A stretch of 64,000 bases of DNA from Hahella sp. HN01. Its GTDB lineage: Bacteria; Pseudomonadota; Gammaproteobacteria; Pseudomonadales; Oleiphilaceae. Location: the NCBI RefSeq assembly GCF_018986435.1, contig NZ_JAHMIN010000005.1, positions 154,010 through 218,009 on the forward strand, given 5' to 3'. A program made the translations under genes and the position numbers. This document shows, one piece after another, positions 34,978-43,610 of this stretch. The first letter of the stretch is position 1, and every line of letters starts with the position of its first letter. The notes under the pieces are model-generated. The model was not told the DNA's origin. It worked only from the letters and a program-made list of their open reading frames with translations, and searched no databases.

Positions 34978-35859
34978 TTAGTCAGGCGGAAAAGCGGCTT
35001 CCCGCAGCACGTTCATGGGGCCTGCCGCCTTAATGGTGGCGAGTTGCTCTTCCTTTCCGCACAACAAGGCGCCGACAAACCCGAGGGCGTTTATGGAGAT
35101 TCCCTGAAAGCGCTCGTTACGGCGAGGCGTTAACATCATCCAGCGGCGAGTAGCCAGTAGATTGTAGGGAGCGGGCGGCAAATTGGGCGTAGTAACTAGG
35201 CCCAATTCCAGAAGCCATTGGCGGTAAGTTGCGTGCAATGCAGCCGGTTCAGGAAGCGGATCAGAGAAGCGCACGAACCTGTGGCGAAATGGCAAAGATT
35301 CTTCAGCCATGGGCGACGACGCCAGAAAAGCATCCAGCGGCGTTTTGTTATCCCTTAAGTGGGAGGACAGCGGCAACGGAATCGTCTGCAAATGTTTGTG
35401 TCTTTGGCTTGCCCCCGCCAGTTTGCCGCCGTTGAAGAACACCAGACCATCCACCTCCTGCAACGACCAATGCAGCGCTTGCATGTCAGACAGGCTGAGC
35501 GCTTCGCTTTGTTCTTCGAATTGGGCCGTCACCATCAAAAAGTGATTCGGCAATACGTTGAACTTGTTGAGGAGACAGACGTAGTCATCGTTAATGTGTC
35601 CTACGTATAGCGCCTCGTCATAAGGCAGAAACGGATTGGCGGCGGTTTTGGGTGCGGAACCGTCTTCCTGCAAGGTGGCGTTGGCGTTCTTACGTTCAAG
35701 GTTTGTCAGCAACCGCAGAACGAAAGGGACGCCTTTGTCTGGATAGATTTCCTCTTGCGTGGGAAGGGAAACCAGTGCGCCGCTGGCCTGGGCGCTTTCT
35801 GAAACCTGCCGCAGCCGTTCGAGCAGCGCTCCGGGCGTTAGCGTAATCTTGCTCGACAT
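34978..35859 (-). CDS. ATP adenylyltransferase / Ap4A phosphorylase II-like (APA2)
   Basis: Roughly 293 residues. It belongs to the HIT superfamily branch of yeast APA1/2: LLNKFNVLPNHFLMVTAQFEEQ, then SQRHKHLQTIPLP containing the HxHxx catalytic His region. The enzyme phosphorolyses diadenosine tetraphosphate to ATP and ADP. The ATG at 35859 is chosen because family similarity begins there; its ribosome-binding site is weak, and an upstream in-frame start (35997) cannot be excluded. Confidence 0.85.
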   Translation of the reverse strand: MSSKITLTPGALLERLRQVSESAQASGALVSLPTQEEIYPDKGVPFVLRLLTNLERKNANATLQEDGSAPKTAANPFLPYDEALYVGHINDDYVCLLNKFNVLPNHFLMVTAQFEEQSEALSLSDMQALHWSLQEVDGLVFFNGGKLAGASQRHKHLQTIPLPLSSHLRDNKTPLDAFLASSPMAEESLPFRHRFVRFSDPLPEPAALHATYRQWLLELGLVTTPNLPPAPYNLLATRRWMMLTPRRNERFQGISINALGFVGALLCGKEEQLATIKAAGPMNVLREAAFPPD

Positions 35860-36152
35860 GGTCGGCGATGACTCCGTTGCTGTTAATCTGATGGGCAACG
35901 AGAGCCCTTCTATTCGTCTGTAATGAAGCGGCTCGCGTATGTCTGGCACTGTCTTCAGCGGCGTGTCGCCGCGCAGTGGCGTACGGGAATTCAGCAATTA
36001 TTGAAAGGCAGCCCATGGGAAATAGCAACCGCTAAGGCGCTGATTAACAAGATGGTCATCCAACAAACAGGCTTGTCCAGAGCGATAGGCCTTGGCTATC
36101 CGATGTGTTTCCCCTAATCTTTCCGGGTTTTCCCTCAAAGCAGTCCAGAATA

Positions 36153-37367
36153 ATGAGCGATAAGACGTTTATAGAATTTTTCGCCGGCATTGGTTTGATG
36201 CACGCCGGATTAGTGGGGACTGGTTGGCGGTGCGAGTACGCCAACGATATCGATCCCAAGAAATACCATATGTATCGCGATCGCTTTGGCGACGCCCGCT
36301 ACTATCACATCGGCGATGTCTGGGAGACCGACGAGGTTGTAGAGCGGATTGAGCAGACTCCCTTGTTGGCGACGGCCTCTTTTCCCTGCGTAGACCTGTC
36401 ATTAGCAGGCAAGCGCAGTGGTTTGTCCGGGGACGAATCCGGCACGTTTTATGGTTTTGCTGCGGCGTTAAGGGGGCTGAAGGAAAAAGGCCGTCAGCCC
36501 AAAATGGTGCTGATCGAGAATGTCATGGGGTTCCTGACCGCCAACAAGGGGCGGGATTTTCAGGCGGCCTGTCAGGAGCTGGCGGATCTGGGCTACTGGA
36601 TCGACGCCTTCTCTGTGGACGCCAAGCATTTTGTACCGCAAAGCCGCCCGCGGATATTCATTCTTGGCTGCCTGCAGGAAGCGCTGCCGGACGGCCACAG
36701 CCTGAAACCCGACGATGTGGTTGGCGTCGCCGATTCGGAATGGCGCCGCCGTATCGACGCCCAGGAAGGGATACGTCCCAAGAGTGTCAGAGCGGCTTTG
36801 TTGGGCATGAACTTGGCCACCGGTCTGTTCTGCCAGGACGTTAAAGACCTGCCGTCGGTCAAGACCAATCTGAGAGACCTGATTGATGTTGACGCGGGCG
36901 AATGGTGGGAGCCGGAGCAGGTCAAGAAACACTGGAATGAGATGAGCGCCGGGCACCAGAATGTGCTCAGTGAATTGAAGCGTCAGGACGAATTCAGCGT
37001 CGGCGGTATGTATCGCCGGGTGCGTAATGGCGAATCAAGAACGGAAATACGTACGGACGGCATTGCAGGCTGTTTGCGTACGCCAAGAGGGGGCAGCAGC
37101 CGGCAGATGGTGTTTGTCGCGGGCAAGGGAAAACTGAAGATGCGTTGGATGTCTCCAGTTGAATATGCGCGACTGCAAGGCGCGTCGGACTTTCCCATCA
37201 GCGTAGGCGTCAACCAGGCGTTGTTCGGCTTTGGCGATGCGGTATGCGTGCCGGCAATTGAGTGGATCGCCCGTCATTGCCTGGAGCCGATATATCACAC
37301 ATTGACGTTGCGGGAGAGCCGTAAGGAGAGTATTCAGGCGGACTTGTTCGCCTCCAGTACTGCCTGA
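36153..37367 (+). CDS. DNA (cytosine-5)-methyltransferase
   Basis: 404 residues from the ATG at 36153. C5 methylase motifs are in order: I FIEFFAGIGLMHAGL, IV ASFPCVDLSLAGKRSGL (catalytic Pro-Cys), VI ENVMGFL, VIII QSRPRIFILG and a C-terminal motif X-type end (ALFGFGDAVCVPAIEW). It modifies cytosine within a short site; the site cannot be read. It is followed 31 bp later by a vsr gene but by no recognisable restriction endonuclease, so it may be a solitary methylase or a remnant of a restriction-modification system. Confidence 0.92.
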   Translation: MSDKTFIEFFAGIGLMHAGLVGTGWRCEYANDIDPKKYHMYRDRFGDARYYHIGDVWETDEVVERIEQTPLLATASFPCVDLSLAGKRSGLSGDESGTFYGFAAALRGLKEKGRQPKMVLIENVMGFLTANKGRDFQAACQELADLGYWIDAFSVDAKHFVPQSRPRIFILGCLQEALPDGHSLKPDDVVGVADSEWRRRIDAQEGIRPKSVRAALLGMNLATGLFCQDVKDLPSVKTNLRDLIDVDAGEWWEPEQVKKHWNEMSAGHQNVLSELKRQDEFSVGGMYRRVRNGESRTEIRTDGIAGCLRTPRGGSSRQMVFVAGKGKLKMRWMSPVEYARLQGASDFPISVGVNQALFGFGDAVCVPAIEWIARHCLEPIYHTLTLRESRKESIQADLFASSTA

Positions 37368-37398
37368 CGCAGGAGCAGGATTCAGCATAGGGAGCGGG

Positions 37399-37803
37399 GT
37401 GGCTAGCGATATGAAGCGAAGCGAAATCATGGCGGCGGTGAAGTCGAAAGACACTACCCCGGAGCTGAAAGTTCGCAAACTGCTCCACTCCCTCGGTTAC
37501 CGTTACCGACTGCATGCGGGCGATCTGCCCTGCAAGCCGGATATTGTCTTTCGATCCCGCAAAAAAGTGATCTTCATCCATGGCTGCTTCTGGCATGGAC
37601 ACCCCTGCAAACGCGGCGCTCGTATGCCAAAGACCAACGCGGAGTACTGGATCAAGAAAATCGGTCGCAACATTGAGCGCGATCGACGCGGCTACGAAGC
37701 GCTGCATAATCTGGGGTGGCGTTGCCTGGTATTGTGGGAGTGTGAATTGAAGGACGAGGAAGCGTTGCAAGCCACTTTACAGACGTTTCTGAAAGAAGAT
37801 TAA
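37399..37803 (+). CDS. vsr: Very short patch repair endonuclease Vsr
   Basis: 134 residues with the Vsr family core: AAVKSKDTTPELKVRKLLHSLGYRYRLH, CKPDIVFRSRKKVIFIHGCFWHGH (catalytic Asp and zinc-region Cys/His) and NIERDRRGYEALHNLGW. The enzyme nicks beside T:G mismatches made by deamination of methylcytosine. GTG start at 37399 after GGGAGCGG. Pairing with the C5 methylase just upstream is the normal arrangement. Confidence 0.93.
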   Translation: MASDMKRSEIMAAVKSKDTTPELKVRKLLHSLGYRYRLHAGDLPCKPDIVFRSRKKVIFIHGCFWHGHPCKRGARMPKTNAEYWIKKIGRNIERDRRGYEALHNLGWRCLVLWECELKDEEALQATLQTFLKED

Positions 37804-37945
37804 TAGCATTTGTATATAAGCCTCTAATTTACAACTTCCCTAGGGTATACCCCATCAGCCCAAAGACCTCGGGCGCTTAGACGATGGTTATTTACTGTCC
37901 ACTAACTAGAATTATTGCCTTTCTGGTTATTACAAGGACAGTATC

Positions 37946-39106
37946 ATGCAGGAACGGACTCTGCCTCCCTCTCACCAACTTATCCCGTTGGAATACCCTC
38001 AGACTGGCTGGAGCCTGCGCAGAAAGCGTCATGGCAAGCAGGTGTTCATCACCCGTGAAGCAAACCAGTTTCTACTCAATTTGAACGATTATCAGAAAAA
38101 CGAAGTCTATCGCGCCCTATCCAAAATCGTCGCCGAAGGCGGTTATGGGCTCACCAGCGGCGGCCTGAAAACCCGGCCCATGGCCATGCGCTCAAAGACC
38201 GACGCCATCGCAGCGGCGGGGATTCTTAATCTGGTCTACTCCGTGAACTCGGAGAAGATTGTGGTGAATGCGATTGGGTTGAATAAGAGCGTTGTGGGGC
38301 CAATGCCCGTGGCTTCTAAGGAGCGTGCTGGCTTGTATGAAGTAACACGTGAATCTAACGTTCGATACAGTAAGCAATCAAGTAGCGCTGACATCCAGAC
38401 ACTGACAAAAGCATGGGGACATCAAAGACCAGTGCTGGAGGTAAGCACTGCTCATGCTGCGGTAAATGGAATGCAAAACGACTTGCTTAAGGCGAGATGG
38501 CTGATGGGCGTCCACTTAGATGCAGCTTACTGGAATGATGCGGCTGATAAGTACACGTTGTTTCATAATCCCACAGCAGGTTTTGTGCAAGATGTATTCG
38601 AGTGCATACAGGATAAGGTTGGCGCATCAAAAGTCGCTAAGCAGCTGGCTGCAATTTTAATTGATTGCCAACGCAAGAAGCGGGCGATTAAGTGGGTATG
38701 TCATAGTCAAGGCGGAATAATTTTTAACCGAGCTGTTGAGCTGGTAAATGATATGGGCATAAGACTGGAAGGCCAGAAAGTGGCTATCCACGCTGGAGGA
38801 AATAAAAAAGAAAGAGCAACGGAAGCGTTCGAACGTGCAGGGCTAGAAGTCGTTGATATTGATAGAGATAACCCATTTGATTTTGTGCCAAACTTGGCGG
38901 GAGGAAATAACTGGAGTTGGTCCTCAATTCGTCGATGTTATCACTTTGCAAAGCTTGTTGTTGGTAAGCAGAACCCGATGCAGACCAGTCCGCACACGTT
39001 ACCTTTTCTCAGTCTTGAAACCAGCATCCGTCATTTGCAATTGAACGGTTATGATGACGAAGCCAAACGAATGATTCGAGAGCAGAGTAGGTTAGGGAAA
39101 TGTTGA
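37946..39106 (+). CDS. Lipase-like alpha/beta hydrolase, candidate secreted toxin
   Basis: 386 residues. The nucleophile elbow is KWVCHSQGG (Ser254, with Cys in place of the first Gly), followed by NPFDFVPNLAGG (candidate Asp near 312) and SPHTL (candidate His350), an order typical of lipase-type triads. The N-terminal 120 residues form a separate domain (ANQFLLNLNDYQKNEVYRAL, then LNLVYSVNSEKIVVNAIG) with a faint RelE-like look. No signal peptide. The gene overlaps the next by 7 bp. From about 38300 the DNA is AT-richer than its neighbours, suggesting transfer. Effector role is inferred. Confidence 0.75.
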   Translation: MQERTLPPSHQLIPLEYPQTGWSLRRKRHGKQVFITREANQFLLNLNDYQKNEVYRALSKIVAEGGYGLTSGGLKTRPMAMRSKTDAIAAAGILNLVYSVNSEKIVVNAIGLNKSVVGPMPVASKERAGLYEVTRESNVRYSKQSSSADIQTLTKAWGHQRPVLEVSTAHAAVNGMQNDLLKARWLMGVHLDAAYWNDAADKYTLFHNPTAGFVQDVFECIQDKVGASKVAKQLAAILIDCQRKKRAIKWVCHSQGGIIFNRAVELVNDMGIRLEGQKVAIHAGGNKKERATEAFERAGLEVVDIDRDNPFDFVPNLAGGNNWSWSSIRRCYHFAKLVVGKQNPMQTSPHTLPFLSLETSIRHLQLNGYDDEAKRMIREQSRLGKC

Positions 39107-39834
39107 AGCAGCTTTTAATGCCTGTTATTACGGGTAAGGGTCCTGATTTTTCGAGGATTAAAAATGAAGAGAGAGGTATTGGAAATTATCGCCTCTCTTT
39201 AAGCCTGCCTGGAAACGTATTGACGCCTAATCGCCCATCAGACCCTGAGCCTAGTTACCTAAACTTAAGGGAGGACTTATTTGGGCAAATTTGCCGGACG
39301 GAGTATAACCGTACTTTCGCTCGTCTTTGCTTTCAATGGTGGGGGTATAAAGGTGTTTTTTTTCAAGGGGCTATGGGGGATCTTGGCAGGCTGAGTATGT
39401 ATGTTGATGTAAATAGTGTTGCGAAACATACACAGGTTGCTTGCGATGACTTAGCGAGCCTTGAGGCGTATTTGAAAAAAGATTATTGGCTCTACTATGA
39501 GGATAAAGAAGGAGTCAATTGGAAAGCTCGCGAGAGGTTTAAGGATGATCCTTTTTTAGGAGGAGAGACGCCTCCTCAATTTTTAGTCGGGCTGCCTGAA
39601 AATTATAAAAAAGAGCGAATTAATGATTTAGATTGGCTGGCGTACTCACTGACAGGAGAAGGCATAACGGGGGCGCATAAAAGTTTCTATTGGGCTTACC
39701 CACTTGATGAGAACTTTTATCTAACCGTAGTTTTTTGGGCGGACTCAGACGTCGGAGATAAAGAGATTAGGTTGCAACGCATGCTAACAGACGCCAAAAA
39801 AATCATGTCGATGGTTGAATTGCGCAAGGAGTGA
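39100..39834 (+). CDS. Unknown protein, candidate immunity partner of the lipase-like gene
   Basis: 244 residues, soluble, rich in aromatic residues (RLCFQWWGYKGVFFQ, KSFYWAYPLDENFYLTVVFW) and AT-rich in codon use. It matches no family that I can name. Its start overlaps the stop of the upstream lipase-like gene by 7 bp, an arrangement usual for toxin-immunity pairs. Direct evidence for immunity is lacking; the alternative is an accessory enzyme or adaptor. Confidence 0.65.
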   Translation: MLKQLLMPVITGKGPDFSRIKNEERGIGNYRLSLSLPGNVLTPNRPSDPEPSYLNLREDLFGQICRTEYNRTFARLCFQWWGYKGVFFQGAMGDLGRLSMYVDVNSVAKHTQVACDDLASLEAYLKKDYWLYYEDKEGVNWKARERFKDDPFLGGETPPQFLVGLPENYKKERINDLDWLAYSLTGEGITGAHKSFYWAYPLDENFYLTVVFWADSDVGDKEIRLQRMLTDAKKIMSMVELRKE

Positions 39835-39859
39835 GGTTTTTCGTTGCCGCCAGTTAAAT

Positions 39860-39891
39860 CCTGAATGACCTGAGAGTTCAGGTCATTCAGG
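39860..39891. repeat. Perfect 14-bp inverted repeat
   Basis: CCTGAATGACCTGA-GAGT-TCAGGTCATTCAGG, a perfect stem with a 4-nt loop, 25 bp after the end of the AT-rich gene pair. There is no T run, so it is an atypical terminator or an element boundary. Confidence 0.7.
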
Positions 39892-39965
39892 CTATCCGCT
39901 GCACTTACGTTTCTGATTTTATGTCGTGATACCGGGTCTATGCCGGTTTATAGAGATCGTTAACC

Positions 39966-40511
39966 TCAGGCTGCGCCTAGCGCGGCGTGTTGAGATCGGC
40001 ATTGCTCTGAGCCACTGGACCAGTGATAAGTCATCTGCAGAATACGGGCGTCGCCGCTGGCGCGGTGACGAGGCAGTCCCAGCATTTGTTCGACTCTGGC
40101 GCGGGTCGCGCCCCAAACTGATTTCTGCGTTTCCGACATCAGCATGCTGAGCGGCTCTACTTTAAACTCCATCGGTACGCCAGCTTCTGCGAACAGCAGA
40201 GACAACCAGGCGAAATCCTGTCCCCAGGCGTCGCTATAGATGGTTTGCCCGGCTAATTGGGCGTTAAGATCCCGGGCCACGTCCCGTACATCTTTACCCC
40301 GGGCGGCCAGGGTCTGTCGGCTGACGCCGTGAGCCTGTTGGGCGTTTTCATCCCAATCCGTCCAGGTAGGTTGTGGTTTGATCAAACTGCAATAAGAAAA
40401 TCCATCCGCGCGAATAAAACCTACTTCGATGGGGTAGCTGCCCCGGCCGAAACCAGAGGCTTCCACATCGATGATAGCAGGCAAGCTAGCTTTTGGTTGG
40501 TTTTGAGCCAT
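39966..40511 (-). CDS. DEDDh 3'-5' exonuclease family protein (paralog A)
   Basis: 181 residues with IIDVEASGFGRGSYPIEVG (first acidic pair), AHGVSRQTL, YSDAWGQDFAWL and HRASGDARIL (His-Asp end), that is, the complete DnaQ/RNase T-like set. Size suggests a stand-alone nuclease for single-stranded DNA or RNA ends. The ATG at 40511 follows GAGG. A clear paralog lies at 49388-49933 in this window, sharing TWTDW, HG.SRQ and DAW motifs. Confidence 0.88.
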   Translation of the reverse strand: MAQNQPKASLPAIIDVEASGFGRGSYPIEVGFIRADGFSYCSLIKPQPTWTDWDENAQQAHGVSRQTLAARGKDVRDVARDLNAQLAGQTIYSDAWGQDFAWLSLLFAEAGVPMEFKVEPLSMLMSETQKSVWGATRARVEQMLGLPRHRASGDARILQMTYHWSSGSEQCRSQHAALGAA

Positions 40512-40675
40512 GTCAACCTCGCGTTGAGTTAATGGTGAGGCTTGATGTACTTCTTCTTATTTTGCTCGGGCCCTTAGGTCCAACGTTTGATACGTGGATC
40601 TACGTACCCGCTGTTGAGTGTGCAAGCATGTGTCAAAACCGGACTTTACGCAAGCTATTCTTTATCTGTTTGATT

Positions 40676-41701
40676 TTATTGATTTTTCTTCGCCGTAATT
40701 TCTCCGGCGCGAGGCTTGCTCATTGCCGTCCGAATTTCGTCACTGCTTAGGCCCAGGGCGCACAAATGATGCAGTTTGGCGAAGGCCGCTTCCACGGTCA
40801 TATCTCCACCGCCCAACAGGCCAGTCTTCGCCAGCTCCGAGCCGGCGGCGTAACTACCCAGATTGACGCTGCCGGAAGTGCACTGGGTCAGGCTCGTTAG
40901 AACCACTCCGCGTTTATGGGCTTGCTCCAGCGCTTTCAGGAAGGGCTTATCGAGACTGGGTCCGTTGCCGACGCCGTAGGTGCGCAATATCAGCGCGCGA
41001 CAGGGCGTCTGCGTCATCGCCTCGATGACTTCCGCCTCAATCCCAGGATACAACGACAATACGCGCACCTGGGCGAAGTTATAATCCGGCAGCTCGAAGC
41101 AGATCTTATCGGGAACAGGCAGTAGCGCGTGTTGATTCAGCTCAATATAGATGCCGACATCGGCGAGATGGGGATAATTTGGGCTGGCGAAAGCTTCAAA
41201 ACCCGTGGCGAGCAATTTGCTGCTACGGTTCCCTCGCAGCAATACGCCGTTAAAGTACAGGCAAACCTCAGGAATAGTGTAGGAACTGGCGAGTTCAATC
41301 GCGGTCACCAAGTTAGTCTGGGCGTCATTGCGCAGCTCGCTGAGGGGGATTTGAGAGCCGGTGACGATGACGGGTTTGGTCAGATCCCGTAACAGGAAGG
41401 ACAACGCCGAGGCCGTGTAAGCCATGGTATCGGTGCCGTGCAAAACGACGAAGCCGTCGTAATCGTCATAGCGGTCGCTGATGTCTTTGGCGATACGGGC
41501 CCATTCCGGCGGTCTGATATTGCTGCTGTCGATGGGGTCTGGATATTCGAAGAGGTCGTAATCCGGCATGTCCATGGACAGGCGCGGAGGAATCTTTTCA
41601 TCGATCAGCTTCTGCAGGCCGCTGACGGCCACATAGCCTTGTGGGGAGCGCACCATGCCAATGGTGCCGCCGGTGTAGATGATGAATATGCGTTTGCTCA
41701 T
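40676..41701 (-). CDS. ansA: Type I (cytoplasmic) L-asparaginase
   Basis: 341 residues. N-terminal IIYTGGTIGMVRSPQGY carries the first catalytic Thr, and FVVLHGTDTMAYTASALSFLL the second Thr-Asp pair. There is no signal peptide and the length is that of the AnsA type. It hydrolyses asparagine to aspartate and ammonia. The start overlaps the end of the esterase gene by 4 bp, and three genes (DUF1722-like, esterase, ansA) run as one operon. Confidence 0.93.
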   Translation of the reverse strand: MSKRIFIIYTGGTIGMVRSPQGYVAVSGLQKLIDEKIPPRLSMDMPDYDLFEYPDPIDSSNIRPPEWARIAKDISDRYDDYDGFVVLHGTDTMAYTASALSFLLRDLTKPVIVTGSQIPLSELRNDAQTNLVTAIELASSYTIPEVCLYFNGVLLRGNRSSKLLATGFEAFASPNYPHLADVGIYIELNQHALLPVPDKICFELPDYNFAQVRVLSLYPGIEAEVIEAMTQTPCRALILRTYGVGNGPSLDKPFLKALEQAHKRGVVLTSLTQCTSGSVNLGSYAAGSELAKTGLLGGGDMTVEAAFAKLHHLCALGLSSDEIRTAMSKPRAGEITAKKNQ

Positions 41702-42498
41702 TCGGAATCCTCGTTCATCAGGAAACGTTCAGCCACGCGAGCGAAGAGTTCCGGCTTCTCCGCGTGCAGCCAGTGTCCCGTATGCGGAATGACCCGCAAG
41801 CCCGCTGCGGGAAACAAACGCGCTATATGCTCACGATGCTTGGGCTGGATGTAGTCGGAGTTTCCACCCTTGACAAACAAGACGGGTCCCGGGAAAGGCT
41901 GCTGTGCATCCTGGCCCGCCATGATATTCATGTAGTTCTGCTGAATCGCCGGTAAATTCATCCGCCAGGAAAAGCGTCCGTCTACGCCTTTCTGCAGATT
42001 CTTCAGCAGAAACTGACGCACCGGCAACTCCGGCACGTAGGGTTTGACCAGCTCGTCGGCCTCCTGTCGGGAGGACAGCGACGCAGGGTCCAGTGCCGTG
42101 AGCCCGGCGAGAATGTCTTTGTGATGGGGTGGATAGGCGACTGGCGCAATATCCGCCACGATCAGTTTTTCAACGCGCTGAGGGTATTCCAGCGCAATCT
42201 GCATGGCGGTCTTGCCGCCCATGGAGTGTCCCAGCAGGTGGGCTTTTTCGATGCCAGCATTGTCCATGTAGCGGATGACGTCCGCCGCCATGAGGGAGTA
42301 GTCCATCATCTGCGCATGAGGCGAGCGGCCGTGATTGCGCATGTCCAGGGAGTGAATGACAAAATTATCGGCAAGCAATCGGGCGATGCCGCCCAGATTT
42401 TCCATAGAGCCGAACAGGCCGTGGATTAAAACGAGGGGCGCTTTATCTCCAGCAGATTCCTGAGTGTTTCCCTGAACGCGATGATGCAACTGCAGCAT
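41698..42498 (-). CDS. Alpha/beta hydrolase, YbfF-like esterase
   Basis: 266 residues: VLIHGLFGSMENLGGIARLL oxyanion segment, AHLLGHSMGGKTAM nucleophile elbow, DIAPVAYPPHHKD (acidic region) and VIPHTGHWLHAEKP with the catalytic His. The pattern matches E. coli YbfF, a thioesterase/esterase of broad specificity. The start codon overlaps the stop of the upstream gene by one base (TAATG), implying coupling. Confidence 0.92.
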   Translation of the reverse strand: MLQLHHRVQGNTQESAGDKAPLVLIHGLFGSMENLGGIARLLADNFVIHSLDMRNHGRSPHAQMMDYSLMAADVIRYMDNAGIEKAHLLGHSMGGKTAMQIALEYPQRVEKLIVADIAPVAYPPHHKDILAGLTALDPASLSSRQEADELVKPYVPELPVRQFLLKNLQKGVDGRFSWRMNLPAIQQNYMNIMAGQDAQQPFPGPVLFVKGGNSDYIQPKHREHIARLFPAAGLRVIPHTGHWLHAEKPELFARVAERFLMNEDSE

Positions 42499-43175
42499 TA
42501 ATGTTTACCTTCGAATAACCAACACCAATAGGCTAGTTCGCCCAAAGCCGTAGAGTTTAGCAGATAGGCGGACTGATGTTTGCCCGCCAGCAGCTGAATC
42601 TCCCGGAATACGGTCGGAAGAGGCGTGTTGTCCGGCTTGAGCTGGGAAAACTGAGAAATATAGCCCCACATATGCCAGACCGCGTTGCGTAAACCTCCCA
42701 GAGGAGGCGGCACGCGCAGGGCGGCGACCAGTTCTTCCGCCAGATCGCCCAAGGCGATTTCACGGGCGGCGACGGCGCGGCCAAGGGATTGATACATGCC
42801 TTGATTACGCGCCATGACCGAGTACTTATGCTGCGCCCACAGGGCCTGGTCGTTGCGAGGACTGGGAAGACGCGCGCCGGCTTCCGCTTGCGGCCATTGC
42901 TCTTCCACTGGCATTCCGGGGCGAGCGGGCCAGATCAAGGATTCGCCTGAGGCGTGAATATAGGGAAGGGTGCTGTTCTGCCGCAGATTAATCTCGCTGA
43001 CCACCAGGTTATACATGGTCATCAATGCGTCAACGTGTCCCCGCCACGACTTTAGATGGGGATCCTGCTGGATTTTTTCCGGTTTCCTGATGGCTCCCTG
43101 CAGCATATTTAGCTGGTGCTGCAGCTGAGGTAGGCTGAGGTAGCCTGGATCGATGTCAAAAAGAAATTGTGGCAT
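42498..43175 (-). CDS. DUF1722-like protein
   Basis: About 225 residues. The stretch LWAQHKYSVMARNQGMYQSLGRAVAAREI and the following PPLGGLRNAVWHMWGYIS resemble the DUF1722 (YbgA) domain, which has been linked to photolyase-associated or DNA-repair contexts; function is not established. The N-terminal half is different and helical. The start at 43175 is chosen because the longer frame adds a region with no family features; its ribosome-binding site is poor, so this start is uncertain. First gene of the operon with the esterase and ansA. Confidence 0.72.
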   Translation of the reverse strand: MPQFLFDIDPGYLSLPQLQHQLNMLQGAIRKPEKIQQDPHLKSWRGHVDALMTMYNLVVSEINLRQNSTLPYIHASGESLIWPARPGMPVEEQWPQAEAGARLPSPRNDQALWAQHKYSVMARNQGMYQSLGRAVAAREIALGDLAEELVAALRVPPPLGGLRNAVWHMWGYISQFSQLKPDNTPLPTVFREIQLLAGKHQSAYLLNSTALGELAYWCWLFEGKH

Positions 43176-43610
43176 AGGGTTCGCCAGATGGCCTCTTGTT
43201 CGGTTGGTTGTCTCGTTCTCAATAGTCGTTTTTCTTATGAGTCCGTCATTTACAGCGCCAGACGCCCAAAATAACGTTTTGCAAAGGCAAAATGTAGACG
43301 CATGTGCAGCAAAGAACGACATTAATTTCCGCACTATGTGAAAAAAGTATTGCTGTTGCGATGTGAAAGCGCAGTGGTCTCGCGGTTCGGCCTAAAAAAT
43401 GTCTTATTCGGCCATTGGTCTGTTGCGTGGCGGACTTTTATGATGGTTTTTACGCCGCGTTGCGGCGCATACTCTGAAGCATCGGGACCTGAGCGGTAAA
43501 TATGAAAAAAAGGTTAGACAAAAAGTAACAGCTTGGCGCTGCTGGCGTCAGCCAAAAAGCTTTGGTTCCCGAACTGGATATAACAATACCAAGAAGAGCG
43601 AGGTCTGCGC
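43176..43610. other. Divergent intergenic region
   Basis: 435 bp (or 276 if the DUF1722-like gene starts further upstream). A GC-skewed middle and A-rich part at 43500-43530 were seen; no convincing promoter, repeat or small gene could be supported. Confidence 0.4.
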
